Shown one piece after another: positions 50,821-59,291 of a DNA stretch of 64,000 nt. The notes beneath the pieces are model-generated. The model was given only the letters and a program-made list of their open reading frames with translations, had not been told where the DNA came from and made no database searches. The position numbers and the translations under genes were made by a program. How positions within the stretch are numbered: position 1 is the stretch's first letter; the number at the start of each line of letters is the position of its first letter. The stretch is taken from NCBI RefSeq assembly GCF_946482605.1, contig NZ_CAMLSE010000033.1, positions 1 to 64,000 of the forward strand, given 5' to 3'. Source of the DNA: an uncultured Dyadobacter sp. (GTDB lineage Bacteria > Bacteroidota > Bacteroidia > Cytophagales > Spirosomataceae).

Positions 50821-51330
50821 TCAGTTAGCCGAAAGCATCGCGCGGAGCTTTCTTTTGGCATAAAATAACTGGGATTTCGACGTGCCTTCCGAAATGTTGA
50901 GCATGACGGCAATTTCCCGGTGTGTGTAACCTTCGACCTCGGAAAGGACAAAAATGGTCCTGAAACCATCCGGCAGCGACAGTACCGCCGTTTCCAGGTG
51001 GGCGGCATTGATGTGGGATTCGCCCCAGTCGATGACTTCACCCGTATGGTCTTCCACATTCTGCCAGACCACCATTTTCTTCTTCCTGGTCGATTTTCTG
51101 ACGACGATCTGCTTGATCCAGGCGCCCAATGTAGCCTCGGCCCTGAACTGATCGAGATGCCGGAAAACGTCCAGGAACGCGTCCTGCAATACATCATTGG
51201 CGTCGTCAAAATCCCCGGTAATGCGGTAGGCGAGCGTGTACATCGCTTTTTTATAGCGATCGTACAGTTGTCGTTGAGCAACTCTGTCGTGTAAAAGGCA
51301 TCCTGAAATTAAATCAGCCTCCGAAGTCAT
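50821..51330 (-). CDS. ECF sigma factor
   Basis: A 169-residue sigma-70 family protein. Region 2: AQRQLYDRYKKAMYTLAYRI and DANDVLQDAFLDVFRHLDQF. Region 4: LSLPDGFRTIFVLSEVEGYT and EIAVMLNISEGTSKSQLFYA. It starts a three-gene minus-strand operon with the anti-sigma-like gene (8 bp) and the DUF4097-like gene (11 bp). No SusC/SusD pair is linked to it, in contrast to the sigma factor at 23687, so it probably answers an envelope signal rather than a glycan. Confidence 0.92.
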   Translation of the reverse strand: MTSEADLISGCLLHDRVAQRQLYDRYKKAMYTLAYRITGDFDDANDVLQDAFLDVFRHLDQFRAEATLGAWIKQIVVRKSTRKKKMVVWQNVEDHTGEVIDWGESHINAAHLETAVLSLPDGFRTIFVLSEVEGYTHREIAVMLNISEGTSKSQLFYAKRKLRAMLSAN

Positions 51331-51431
51331 GCGATGGTTTTTAGCGTATTCGGGTTAAAGAGGCTGCAAGATCCGGAAATGGTTGTATGGATTTGAAAAA
51401 AATGTAACCGGGAGGGGTGTTAATGTTGAAT

Positions 51432-51502
51432 GAGTGAGTGAGTGAGTGAGTGAGTGAGTGAGCCGCCGTGGAACGGGGAGTGAGTCGCGGTGGAACGGGG
51501 AA
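51432..51502. repeat. Microsatellite (TGAG)8 and flanking 12-bp direct repeat
   Basis: Eight perfect TGAG units occupy 51432-51463. Right after it, GTGGAACGGGGA occurs at 51469-51480 and again at 51491-51502, 22 bp apart. The tract lies about 100 bp upstream of the ECF sigma start codon at 51330. The remaining part of the 248-bp spacer shows no gene. Confidence 0.9.
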
Positions 51503-51578
51503 TGGGTGGGTGATTTAATGGTTGGATGAGAAGTTGAGGGATGGGTTTCGTGTGGGATGATGGTGTAGATATTTTGTT

Positions 51579-53150
51579 TCAATGGGATTGGTTGATTTCG
51601 AGGCCGATGGGGTGGTGGGCGCTTTTCAGACGGTAGATGAACCAGTATCTCGCGGTACGGCCATTCCGGCGCTGGGTGACGGTTGCCGCTTTTTCGATGG
51701 AGTGGAATTGACCCGCATATATTTCGGCCGGATCGGTAAAATTGTTGGAGGGAGAAATGTACCAGGCATCGGCGCTTGCCGGTAATTGTCCGTAAAGCCC
51801 GTTCAGCCAGGCGAACTGGTGCAGATCATTCAGTTCGCCCGCACCTGTAACCCGCATACCCAGCGGATACGCGACATGGTAATAAATGTGTGCACCCGGA
51901 AACCATTTGTGAACCAGTATGGGGGCGTCGCCGCTCATTTTACCGGAACGGATGTCATCGTTCCGTATTTTCTCAAATGCCGGCAGGAGTTGTTCCCAGC
52001 CGGTAATGTCCAGGGTGGCGTCGCCGTCGCCGGTGTGCGGGAAGGGCTTCGGGCTCATAGTCCCCGGATAGGTTTTGATCAGTATCGGACCTGCTATCAG
52101 AACAAATGCGATGACGCCGATGCATGCATGCAGCATTTTACGATAAAAATTCCGTAACGGGTCGCCCAGCTGCGTTTCTATCCAGCTAGCGGCAATGAGC
52201 ATCAGCCCTATGAAGCCGGGGCCGCTCCAATGCGGCAGCGTATCGCGGAAAAGCGAAATGAGCGTTGTGCACAATATAATGGGGATGCTGCACCAAAGCA
52301 GTAAGGCCACGACCGAGGCATCCAGGAAGTTCTGTCGCCGTGCGATCACGCGCCCCGTCAGGACAAAAAGTGCGATCTGCACCGGATTGGCATATAATAC
52401 CTGACCGATCAAAGTGCGAAAAAATGCTTTCAGGTCAATGCCTTGCTCAGTTACAGTGACGCGTTCGCTATGAAAGCGCCAGGTGATAAAATCATTGCTG
52501 ATATTCCAGAAGAGAATAGGCGAGGCGATGACTGCTGTTATCGCGATCGAAACATATAAGTAAGGACTTTTCAGTAAGCCAGGCCGGTCGATGATCATAA
52601 AGCCCAAAAAGCCAAACCAGAGAAATGCGCCATGTACCTTGCTCATGATCGCAAGACCGATCCAGAGGCCTGTTAAAAGCAGGTTCCGGCGGATCACTGC
52701 CGGATGCCCGGATTGTATCGTCCTCAGCATCGTACACAACGCCCCTAGCCAGAAAACGAGCTGGACCGAATCGGGAAGGATAAAAATGCCGGAGATAATG
52801 CTGGTGTAAATGGAAGTATTGTAGAGCAATGCAGCGACAAGACCGGCGCGCTGATTTTTAACCATCTCACCACACCGTGCGATAAGCCAGGTATTGACTC
52901 CGGCTGCTACAATACCCGGCATCCGGACCATTACCTCACTGGGGAGTTGCAGATTGAAGGTGAATATTCTGATAAAAATGCCTACCAGCGGCGGATGGTC
53001 GAAATGATTCCAGTCGGGCAGGACGGCATAGGTGAAATAGTAAACCTCGTCATTGCCCAGGTTGATCAGGCTGGCGATGAGGAGCCGGATGATCGTGAAT
53101 ACCAGCACGAGATAAATGAGAGTCTTCTGACCGTTTGTGGAATCGAGCAT
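51579..53150 (-). CDS. GT39/ArnT-like membrane glycosyltransferase
   Basis: A 523-residue integral membrane protein with about ten helices, of the family that transfers sugar from polyprenyl-phosphate donors. The first periplasmic loop has the key acidic residues in NLGNDEVYYFTYAVLPDW and the following FDHPPLVGIFIR, a hallmark of GT39/GT83-type enzymes. Later helices include IIDRPGLLKSPYLYVSIAIT and GVIAFVLIAGPILI. It is 9 bp after the PHP-domain gene, so the two are probably cotranscribed. Acceptor unknown; lipid A, protein or a surface glycan are possible. Confidence 0.88.
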   Translation of the reverse strand: MLDSTNGQKTLIYLVLVFTIIRLLIASLINLGNDEVYYFTYAVLPDWNHFDHPPLVGIFIRIFTFNLQLPSEVMVRMPGIVAAGVNTWLIARCGEMVKNQRAGLVAALLYNTSIYTSIISGIFILPDSVQLVFWLGALCTMLRTIQSGHPAVIRRNLLLTGLWIGLAIMSKVHGAFLWFGFLGFMIIDRPGLLKSPYLYVSIAITAVIASPILFWNISNDFITWRFHSERVTVTEQGIDLKAFFRTLIGQVLYANPVQIALFVLTGRVIARRQNFLDASVVALLLWCSIPIILCTTLISLFRDTLPHWSGPGFIGLMLIAASWIETQLGDPLRNFYRKMLHACIGVIAFVLIAGPILIKTYPGTMSPKPFPHTGDGDATLDITGWEQLLPAFEKIRNDDIRSGKMSGDAPILVHKWFPGAHIYYHVAYPLGMRVTGAGELNDLHQFAWLNGLYGQLPASADAWYISPSNNFTDPAEIYAGQFHSIEKAATVTQRRNGRTARYWFIYRLKSAHHPIGLEINQSH

Positions 53151-53159
53151 AGGTGGTGT

Positions 53160-54359
53160 TTATATGACCGGAACATCTTTGTCGAGAGCCCTTTCCTTTC
53201 TGACGGCGCTCAGCTGCTTTCTCGCGCCGAATCCCGTAATCAGGGCAGTCCATGCAGCCAGGATGAAAGCCCCGGTCAGGCGAAACAGGATCGTTTGCGG
53301 TCTGTTTTCTGAGACCGGAGGTACCGGCTTCGCTTTCGGGTCGGTGAAATACACCGGGTTGAGAAAAATGGTTGTTCCGTTGGCATACGTAAAGGTGGCG
53401 CGTGCGTAATGGTCCCCGGGCTTGATGCGGTAGGCAATGCTGCTGGTGTTTTGCGTTTTTGCCAGCAACCGGCCGTTCTGTCCGGTCAGGGTTACATCCT
53501 GCGCGGCCCGGTTCATCTCGACTATGACACTGTCTTTCCGCACAGTTACGCCGACAAGACCAGGAATATCGGCATAGTGCTGGTCTTTGCCCACAATGAC
53601 ACCATAGCTTCGCCCGGCTTTCAATGCGCTTATTACCTCGCTGCCCGAATGATGGCTGGCATTGACGAAGGTGCACCGGACGCCCAGCCGGTCGCGCGAA
53701 ATAATGTCGTGGATATCGTCATCCCCGACGATGAACGCGCGCCTTCCTGCGGAAAGAGCCGCATCCCATTCACGTGTGGAGGTGACGGACGGGTTGAGCA
53801 CTTCCATACAGTCGTAGTTTGTGAGTAATGCAAGGTCTTCGGGCGTGTAACCCCGGCGCAGCGCAGGATGATTCAGAATGACCAGGTTCCCCGGCTCGCT
53901 AAGCGCGTTCAGAAGATGCTGCTTATTGTCGGGCGTTTGCGGGAATATATAGTCCAGCCAGGTGACCTGTTTGCTCCCGAGCACGAGCTGGTGCGTTTTA
54001 AGGATGTTGTAACCATGCTCGTAAGCGGAAAGATAGCCGCTTTGTCCCTGGCCTGTCGAATCGATGTGATGGTAGTTGGACACACAATGCACCCCGTAAC
54101 CAAGCTCCTGGTAGGCCTTATGCACGTCACTTGGGGTTCCGTGGCCATTTGTGACCCCGCTCCACGCCCTGGCGTGCGCGTGGAAATTACATTTGATCCA
54201 TTGGGAAGGGGCGGCCGACTCGTAGGGATTAGCGACGACCGGTCCCTGAAACGGGGTGGGGGCGCGAAACTCATATCGGGGGCAAAAGAAGAACTGTATC
54301 ACAACAAGCCAGAGGGCGAGGGTAGAAAGGACGATCAGGGCAATGCGTGGTGCTTTCAT
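53160..54359 (-). CDS. Membrane-anchored PHP-domain phosphoesterase
   Basis: A 399-residue protein. The ATG at 54359 is chosen; it puts an N-terminal membrane helix (about 4-24, RIALIVLSTLALWLVVIQFF) at the start. The PHP metal-binding motifs are NFHAHARAWSG, VHCVSNYHHID, LVILNHPALRRG and IVGDDDIHDI. A second helix lies near the end (FRLTGAFILAAWTALITGF). PHP proteins hydrolyse phosphoesters with a three-metal site; the substrate is unknown. It is followed by the GT39-type gene and could act on its lipid or sugar product. Confidence 0.82.
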   Translation of the reverse strand: MKAPRIALIVLSTLALWLVVIQFFFCPRYEFRAPTPFQGPVVANPYESAAPSQWIKCNFHAHARAWSGVTNGHGTPSDVHKAYQELGYGVHCVSNYHHIDSTGQGQSGYLSAYEHGYNILKTHQLVLGSKQVTWLDYIFPQTPDNKQHLLNALSEPGNLVILNHPALRRGYTPEDLALLTNYDCMEVLNPSVTSTREWDAALSAGRRAFIVGDDDIHDIISRDRLGVRCTFVNASHHSGSEVISALKAGRSYGVIVGKDQHYADIPGLVGVTVRKDSVIVEMNRAAQDVTLTGQNGRLLAKTQNTSSIAYRIKPGDHYARATFTYANGTTIFLNPVYFTDPKAKPVPPVSENRPQTILFRLTGAFILAAWTALITGFGARKQLSAVRKERALDKDVPVI

Positions 54360-55028
54360 AGTGTGGTAAAGTTGGTGTTCTAGTGTTAATTGAATATTGG
54401 CCAAATGATAACTTTTAGTGTGTTTATTAATATTAAACTTTTGAATGAGCCTATAAAGTAGCGCCACTGGGAGCTGTTAGGGAGTTTATTCGCTTAATGC
54501 TCCATTTGTTAAATATTAATTAACACTTGTTTTGATTATTTTTTGGACGGAATGAATATCGGTACTGCATTGGAATTCAAAAATATATGATTACAAAGGA
54601 GCATGTATGTGTTATCAAACGGTTATTGATTTTTGTTGAATGGTGGGGAGGGGTAATAAAATTTGGCCGGTGTTGTGTGTTTTGGTTAAATAATATTTTA
54701 CTTTTGGTCACCAGTAAGCGACCATTCGGGAAATGACGCAATGCTGAATTTTGTTTAATATTTATTAACAAATAATTTTAATGGCTTTCGATACCATTCC
54801 GAGATACCGGACCGGAAGTGATTTCCGGTCTGCATGCAAGGATGGCCGTGGGGAGAGCAATCGTAGCGACTACAATATTGAGGGCCGTGTTTTGAGCGAA
54901 AGCCGGGAGGCTGGGTATCAGGCAGTGTGGCTGATTAAATAGAAAACGGGCTTCTCCGGGCGACACTTAGTCATGAGGAAGTTTGTTACTTTTCCGTACT
55001 TTTTACCTTAAACTTAACCTTAACAAAA
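54360..55028. promoter_or_regulatory. Long AT-rich divergent intergenic region
   Basis: A 669-bp stretch between divergent genes. It contains three AT-rich near-palindromes with a shared TAATATT-type core: 54422-54438 (GTTTATTAATATTAAAC), 54507-54525 (TGTTAAATATTAATTAACA) and 54750-54772 (TTTGTT ... AACAAA). An 8-bp perfect inverted repeat GACCGGAA/TTCCGGTC lies at 54810-54830. The part from about 54785 to 54960 is of normal GC. Two short minus-strand frames (54577-54771, 54778-54966) have no support as genes. Both promoters must be here. Confidence 0.5.
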
Positions 55029-56111
55029 ATGAAAAATCAGTTACTTATCTGGATGCTGACGGCACTGAGTTTCACTGCTTTGGCTCAGACGAAGACAAAA
55101 AATGTAGTCATGATTTCCATTGACGGCTATCGCTGGCAGGAGATCTTCCGCGGAGCCGATTCTGCGCTTTTTTTCAGCAAGAAATATGTACATCAGGATT
55201 CCGCCGAAATGGCGGCTAAGTTTTGGGCCAAAACCCCGCTCGAACGGCGCGTCAAACTAATGCCTTTTTTCTGGGGTACCGTTGCGGGTAAAGGGCAGCT
55301 CTACGGTAACCGGGATTTGGGTAACCTGGTCAATGTCAGGAATAAATATTGGTTCTCATACCCGGGCAGGAGCGAAACCTTGTGCGGGTTTTACGACGAA
55401 AAAGTCAATAGCAACGATTATCCCAATAATCCGAACGAAACCGTCCTCGAATTTCTCAACAAACAGAAGGGCTTTGAAGGAAAAGTAGTGACGTTTGCCT
55501 CCTGGGACGCTCTTTCCCGCATTATTAACCGTGAGCGGAACGGAATGCTGGTGAATATTCCCGGCGAAAAAGTAAAGGGCCCGAAACTGACCGAGGCTCA
55601 AAAGCTGGCCAATGAGCTGCAAGATTACCTGCCCCAGTATTTTGGCAAAACGGTACGATTCGATGCGCATACGTTCGCACTCACGAAGTCGTACGTGCAG
55701 GCGAACCACCCGCGCGTGCTGCATATCGATTTTGCCGATACCGATGAATTCGGCCACCATGGCCAGTATGATTCATTTCTCGACGGCGCGCATTACCTCG
55801 ACGCGATGATCGCGAGTTTGTGGGAGATGATGCAAAAGGACAGTTTCTACAAAGGCAACACCACTTTCATCATTTACCCCGATCACGGACGCGGTACCGG
55901 GGACAAATGGACGAGCCATGGAACGTCCGCGCCGGGCTCCAACGAGACCTGGATGGCGGTCATCGGGCCGGATACCCCGGCAATGGGTGAAGTGAAAACG
56001 TCCGGGCAGATCTATCAGGATCAGTTCGCGCAGACCGTCGCCAACCTGCTCGGCTTCCGTTTTACGGCCAATCACGCGGTAGGCGAGCCGGTAAAAAGTG
56101 TCTCTAAATAA
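55029..56111 (+). CDS. Exported alkaline-phosphatase-superfamily hydrolase
   Basis: A 360-residue exported enzyme with a signal peptide (MKNQLLIWMLTALSFTALAQ). It has the metal-binding pattern of the alkaline phosphatase/nucleotide pyrophosphatase superfamily: VVMISIDGYRWQEIFRG, DFADTDEFGHHGQYDSF, FIIYPDHGRGTGDKWTSHGT. The residue that would be the catalytic Thr/Ser is not obvious by eye in the IFRGADSALF segment. It is followed 16 bp later by a metallophosphoesterase gene, then by another, which suggests a phosphate- or phosphoester-degrading locus. Confidence 0.85.
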   Translation: MKNQLLIWMLTALSFTALAQTKTKNVVMISIDGYRWQEIFRGADSALFFSKKYVHQDSAEMAAKFWAKTPLERRVKLMPFFWGTVAGKGQLYGNRDLGNLVNVRNKYWFSYPGRSETLCGFYDEKVNSNDYPNNPNETVLEFLNKQKGFEGKVVTFASWDALSRIINRERNGMLVNIPGEKVKGPKLTEAQKLANELQDYLPQYFGKTVRFDAHTFALTKSYVQANHPRVLHIDFADTDEFGHHGQYDSFLDGAHYLDAMIASLWEMMQKDSFYKGNTTFIIYPDHGRGTGDKWTSHGTSAPGSNETWMAVIGPDTPAMGEVKTSGQIYQDQFAQTVANLLGFRFTANHAVGEPVKSVSK

Positions 56112-56127
56112 GTCAGACCGCGACAAT

Positions 56128-57087
56128 ATGGACCGTAGAGATTTTATACTTAACCTGGGTGCGGCAGCCGGGAGTATGGCAGTTTATCAGAACTCCTACG
56201 CCATTCCTTCAAAAGCGGCGGATAAGCCTGGGAAGATCCGCTTTGGCATGATTTCGGATCTGCACCACCTGCAATTCGGACAAGACGAGGTGAAACGGCT
56301 GAGTGGATTTATGGATGATGTTGCCAAAGTGAAACCCGATTTCATCATACAATGTGGTGATTTTTGCCGGCATACCCGTTCTGAGGGCATTATGACGGAA
56401 TGGAACCGTTTCAAAGGGCCGAAGTACCACGTACTGGGCAATCACGATATGGATTATTGCAATAAACAGGCTATCATGCAGTTCTGGGGAATGCCGAAGC
56501 GCTACTATTCTTTCGACCAGGGCGGTTTCCATTTCGTGGTAATGGACCGGAATTTTCTGAAAGAGGAGGACGGGACATTGAAGGACTACGATACGTCGAA
56601 CTGGGGCAAGCTTCCTTCGCCCCAACGTAGTTTTACAGACCAGGAGCAGCTGGACTGGCTGCGGAAGGACCTTGCGAATGCAAAAAATCCAGTGGTCGTA
56701 TTCATGCATCAGCCGGTATTTCTGAGCGATTTTCATGCCGAGCTGGGAAATGCGGGAGAGATCCTGGGGATTTTTGATGAAGCCAATTTCAAGGCTGCAC
56801 GAACCTCCGGTCAGGCGAAAGTCTGTGCGGTTTTCATGGGGCACGACCATGACGACCGGTACGGCGAACGCAATGGGGTGCATTACGTCATGGTTAACAG
56901 CGCTACGTATGTTTATACCAAAACCGGAGCCTATTACTATAAAGACCCGTTGTACGCATTTGTAACCCTGGACACCGCCGGGCAAATGATCATAGAAGGC
57001 AGGAGCACGGTTTACAGTCCTGCGGCCCCGGACCGGGTGACATCCACGTTTCCGACGAAGATCAGTGATCATCAAATCAAGTTATAA
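56128..57087 (+). CDS. Tat-exported metallophosphoesterase
   Basis: A 319-residue calcineurin-like phosphoesterase. I choose the ATG at 56128 since it opens with the twin-arginine signal MDRRDFILNLGAAAGSM. Metal ligands: MISDLHHLQFG (D and H), IQCGDFCRH, VLGNHDMDY, VVVFMHQPVF, FMGHDHDDRYG. This is the complete set for the fold. It lies 16 bp after the alkaline-phosphatase-like gene. Substrate unknown. Confidence 0.9.
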   Translation: MDRRDFILNLGAAAGSMAVYQNSYAIPSKAADKPGKIRFGMISDLHHLQFGQDEVKRLSGFMDDVAKVKPDFIIQCGDFCRHTRSEGIMTEWNRFKGPKYHVLGNHDMDYCNKQAIMQFWGMPKRYYSFDQGGFHFVVMDRNFLKEEDGTLKDYDTSNWGKLPSPQRSFTDQEQLDWLRKDLANAKNPVVVFMHQPVFLSDFHAELGNAGEILGIFDEANFKAARTSGQAKVCAVFMGHDHDDRYGERNGVHYVMVNSATYVYTKTGAYYYKDPLYAFVTLDTAGQMIIEGRSTVYSPAAPDRVTSTFPTKISDHQIKL

Positions 57088-57180
57088 TTGGGTGATTCCA
57101 AGTTGTGGGACCGGGGAAGGCAGAAAGGAGGGGAAAAGGGTATCCTTAAACCAAAATTAATGCTATGTTTACATTCACTG

Positions 57181-57219
57181 ACAGCGTTTTTACTAGCTTA
57201 GTTTAGTCAAAAACGCTGT
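57181..57219 (+). promoter_or_regulatory. Perfect 11-bp hairpin directly before a start codon
   Basis: ACAGCGTTTTT (57181-57191) is perfectly complementary to AAAAACGCTGT (57209-57219). The stem can extend through ACTA/TAGT past a single bulged C. The next base but one is the A of the ATG at 57221. If that ATG is used, the hairpin covers the whole ribosome-binding region. An alternative ATG at 57269 would put it 50 bp upstream. Confidence 0.7.
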
Positions 57220-57220
57220 T

Positions 57221-58396
57221 ATGAACATAGCAACTACCCAAAAGGCTGACAATGAGCAGCGCCTAATAATGAAGTCCAATACCCCGCAGAAATTCAGTAA
57301 GCCCGTCTTTAAACGCGACGTTCCCGACGATTCCTTCAAGTTTCAGCCCGCTCCGGCACCGACCGGGAAATACCCCTACCGTCTGGACCTGGAATCCGTT
57401 TTGCCGTCCCCGGATCCCGACAAGCTGGCATTCCACATGGTGGGCGATACCGGCAGTATCCGCACGCCCGATTTTCAGAAGCTGGTGGTCGGTGAAATGG
57501 TGAGACAATACGAGGCTGCCGACGATACGGGTTATGAGCCGCGCTTCCTGTTTCACCTGGGCGATGTGGTTTACAATTTCGGGGAAGCGAGTGAATATCA
57601 GCGGCAGTTTTTTGAACCCTATCAAAAATATCCCGGCCCGATTTTCGCCATTCCAGGCAATCACGACAGCGATATCAATCCCGACAGTCGCGTCCGCTAT
57701 CGCAGTCTGGACGCATTCAAGGCCGTTTTTTGTGATACAGAATCTCGTACGGTCGTATTCAGCGGCAATGCGGAGCGGAAAAGCGCTATGCAGCCGAATG
57801 TATATTGGACGCTTGTCACGCCTTTGGCCAACATCATCGGCCTGTACTGCAACGTGACGAAATTCGGAGTTGTCGGCGATGAACAGCGTGAGTGGCTGCT
57901 GCACGAGCTTCGCGCTGCCGACAAGGAACGGCCCGGAAAAGCAGTTATACTTTGCCTCCACCATTCGCCCTACTCGGCGGACATCAATCACGGGTCGAGC
58001 ATGCCGATGATCGAATTGCTCGAAGGCGCTTTTGAAGAAACCGGAATATATCCCGACATCGTGTTAAGCGGGCATGTGCACAACTACCAGCGGTTCAGCC
58101 GGCACTACCCGGGCGGGCGTGTGCTGCCTTTCATTGTGGCGGGCAGCGGAGGATATGACGAGCTGCATCCCGTTGCCTATACCAACGACTTCCGTTTTAA
58201 CAGTGAACTTCCAGTATTCGATGGGGTCAACCTGGAAGCCAGCTGCGACACAAAGCATGGTTTTTTGAAAGTGCTCCTGGAACGGTCGGCGGACGGCATT
58301 CTCATTATCGTCGAGTTTTACACGCTCCCGCACGAGCGGCGCATCGAGCCCGGAAAGAAAGCCGCATTGGAGGATAGGCTGGTCCTGAAAGTCTGA
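57221..58396 (+). CDS. Cytoplasmic metallophosphoesterase (purple-acid-phosphatase-like)
   Basis: A 391-residue calcineurin-like phosphoesterase with no signal peptide. Motifs: MVGDTGSIRTPDF, FLFHLGDVVYNFGEASEY, FAIPGNHDSDINPDS, ILCLHHSPYSADINHG and VLSGHVHNYQRFSRHYPGG; the last, GHVHNYQR, is shared with purple acid phosphatases. The start may be the ATG at 57221 or the internal ATG at 57269 (MKSNTPQKFSK). It follows the Tat-exported phosphoesterase by 133 bp, with the hairpin at 57181-57219 between them. Confidence 0.88.
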   Translation: MNIATTQKADNEQRLIMKSNTPQKFSKPVFKRDVPDDSFKFQPAPAPTGKYPYRLDLESVLPSPDPDKLAFHMVGDTGSIRTPDFQKLVVGEMVRQYEAADDTGYEPRFLFHLGDVVYNFGEASEYQRQFFEPYQKYPGPIFAIPGNHDSDINPDSRVRYRSLDAFKAVFCDTESRTVVFSGNAERKSAMQPNVYWTLVTPLANIIGLYCNVTKFGVVGDEQREWLLHELRAADKERPGKAVILCLHHSPYSADINHGSSMPMIELLEGAFEETGIYPDIVLSGHVHNYQRFSRHYPGGRVLPFIVAGSGGYDELHPVAYTNDFRFNSELPVFDGVNLEASCDTKHGFLKVLLERSADGILIIVEFYTLPHERRIEPGKKAALEDRLVLKV

Positions 58397-58424
58397 CGTG
58401 GTCTTCACAGGGCCGTTCGCTGCC

Positions 58425-59210
58425 TCAGTCCCGGCTGTAAATGTATTCCTGTTCAGCCAGTTTTTTATTCCCGGTCAGGACCTGATACTTTTTAGCGGGA
58501 AGCCCGTTGCTCAGATAATCATACGCATACCGTACTTCGTCCTGAACGGAAACTCCGTTCCGAAATAGTGTTTTGATGGCGGTGACATTGTTTTTTGACC
58601 GGAACCGAGAAAAGTCCGGCGTGCCGGTCAGGCCATAGTAGGGGTTGGGATGGTTGTCGTACTCGAAAGCGGTTTCTTCCTTTACGTCGTCTGTGATCGG
58701 GTCGAGGGTTTTGGTGCGGATGGTGTTGCCGTCCTTCATGTACAGTAAAATGTACTGTGATTTGTCGTTCACCAGATCCTTTTCAGTGATCATGACAATG
58801 TCTTTTTCAGGATAGGAATAGGTGCGGGTGAAATGCTGCTTTTCCGGCTTGTCCCGGAATTCCTCATATTCTGCGTGAACAAGTGAATCTTTTTGATACC
58901 GGAAAATAAACGAAGCGAGCCTCGGGCCGGCGCCATTATGCTGCGCCACGATCTTTCCGTTGTCGTATTCGTAGGATGTAATAAAAAGCGGGCTGCCGTC
59001 AGTTTTCAGCTGGGTTTCCTTATCGAGCAGCCCTGTTGAGGCATAGGTATAATCAACGGTGTAATGCGATTGATCGACAAAAAAGAAACGGCTGGATTCA
59101 AGCCTGGTACCGGCTCCGTGAAGGTACTCGTCCGGAATCGGAATAGTTGAAGGTTGAGAACAGGCAGCGCATAGCATCGCCAGCAGGAGCAGGAGTTGAG
59201 TTGTTTTCAT
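58425..59210 (-). CDS. Hypothetical lipoprotein
   Basis: A 261-residue lipoprotein with signal MKTTQLLLLLAMLCAAC (Cys17). The body is a series of beta strands with the pattern YEYDNGKIVAQHNGA, FEYDNHPNPYYGL and VRYAYDYLSNGLPAKKYQVL, resembling the short YD-type repeats of Rhs-like chains and of Bacteroidota lipoproteins that report as YD-repeat relatives. I do not recognise a specific family. It lies between convergent and same-strand neighbours; the LytTR regulator gene is 81 bp upstream on the same strand. Confidence 0.7.
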   Translation of the reverse strand: MKTTQLLLLLAMLCAACSQPSTIPIPDEYLHGAGTRLESSRFFFVDQSHYTVDYTYASTGLLDKETQLKTDGSPLFITSYEYDNGKIVAQHNGAGPRLASFIFRYQKDSLVHAEYEEFRDKPEKQHFTRTYSYPEKDIVMITEKDLVNDKSQYILLYMKDGNTIRTKTLDPITDDVKEETAFEYDNHPNPYYGLTGTPDFSRFRSKNNVTAIKTLFRNGVSVQDEVRYAYDYLSNGLPAKKYQVLTGNKKLAEQEYIYSRD

Positions 59211-59291
59211 TGTTCAATGGCTAATTTTCTAAACAGATTCCTGCTGTGCGGCAATGGTTGTAACCGGGCTGATAATTTTGAATTCTTGGAG

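Noticed and set aside
51432..51502. CRISPR or insertion-sequence end
   Set aside because: The tetranucleotide run has no spacers, and no transposase or target-site duplication is seen.
54577..54966. Two short minus-strand frames in the long spacer
   Set aside because: Composition and sequence look random. The second lies in a normal-GC part and could be a relic, but nothing supports that.
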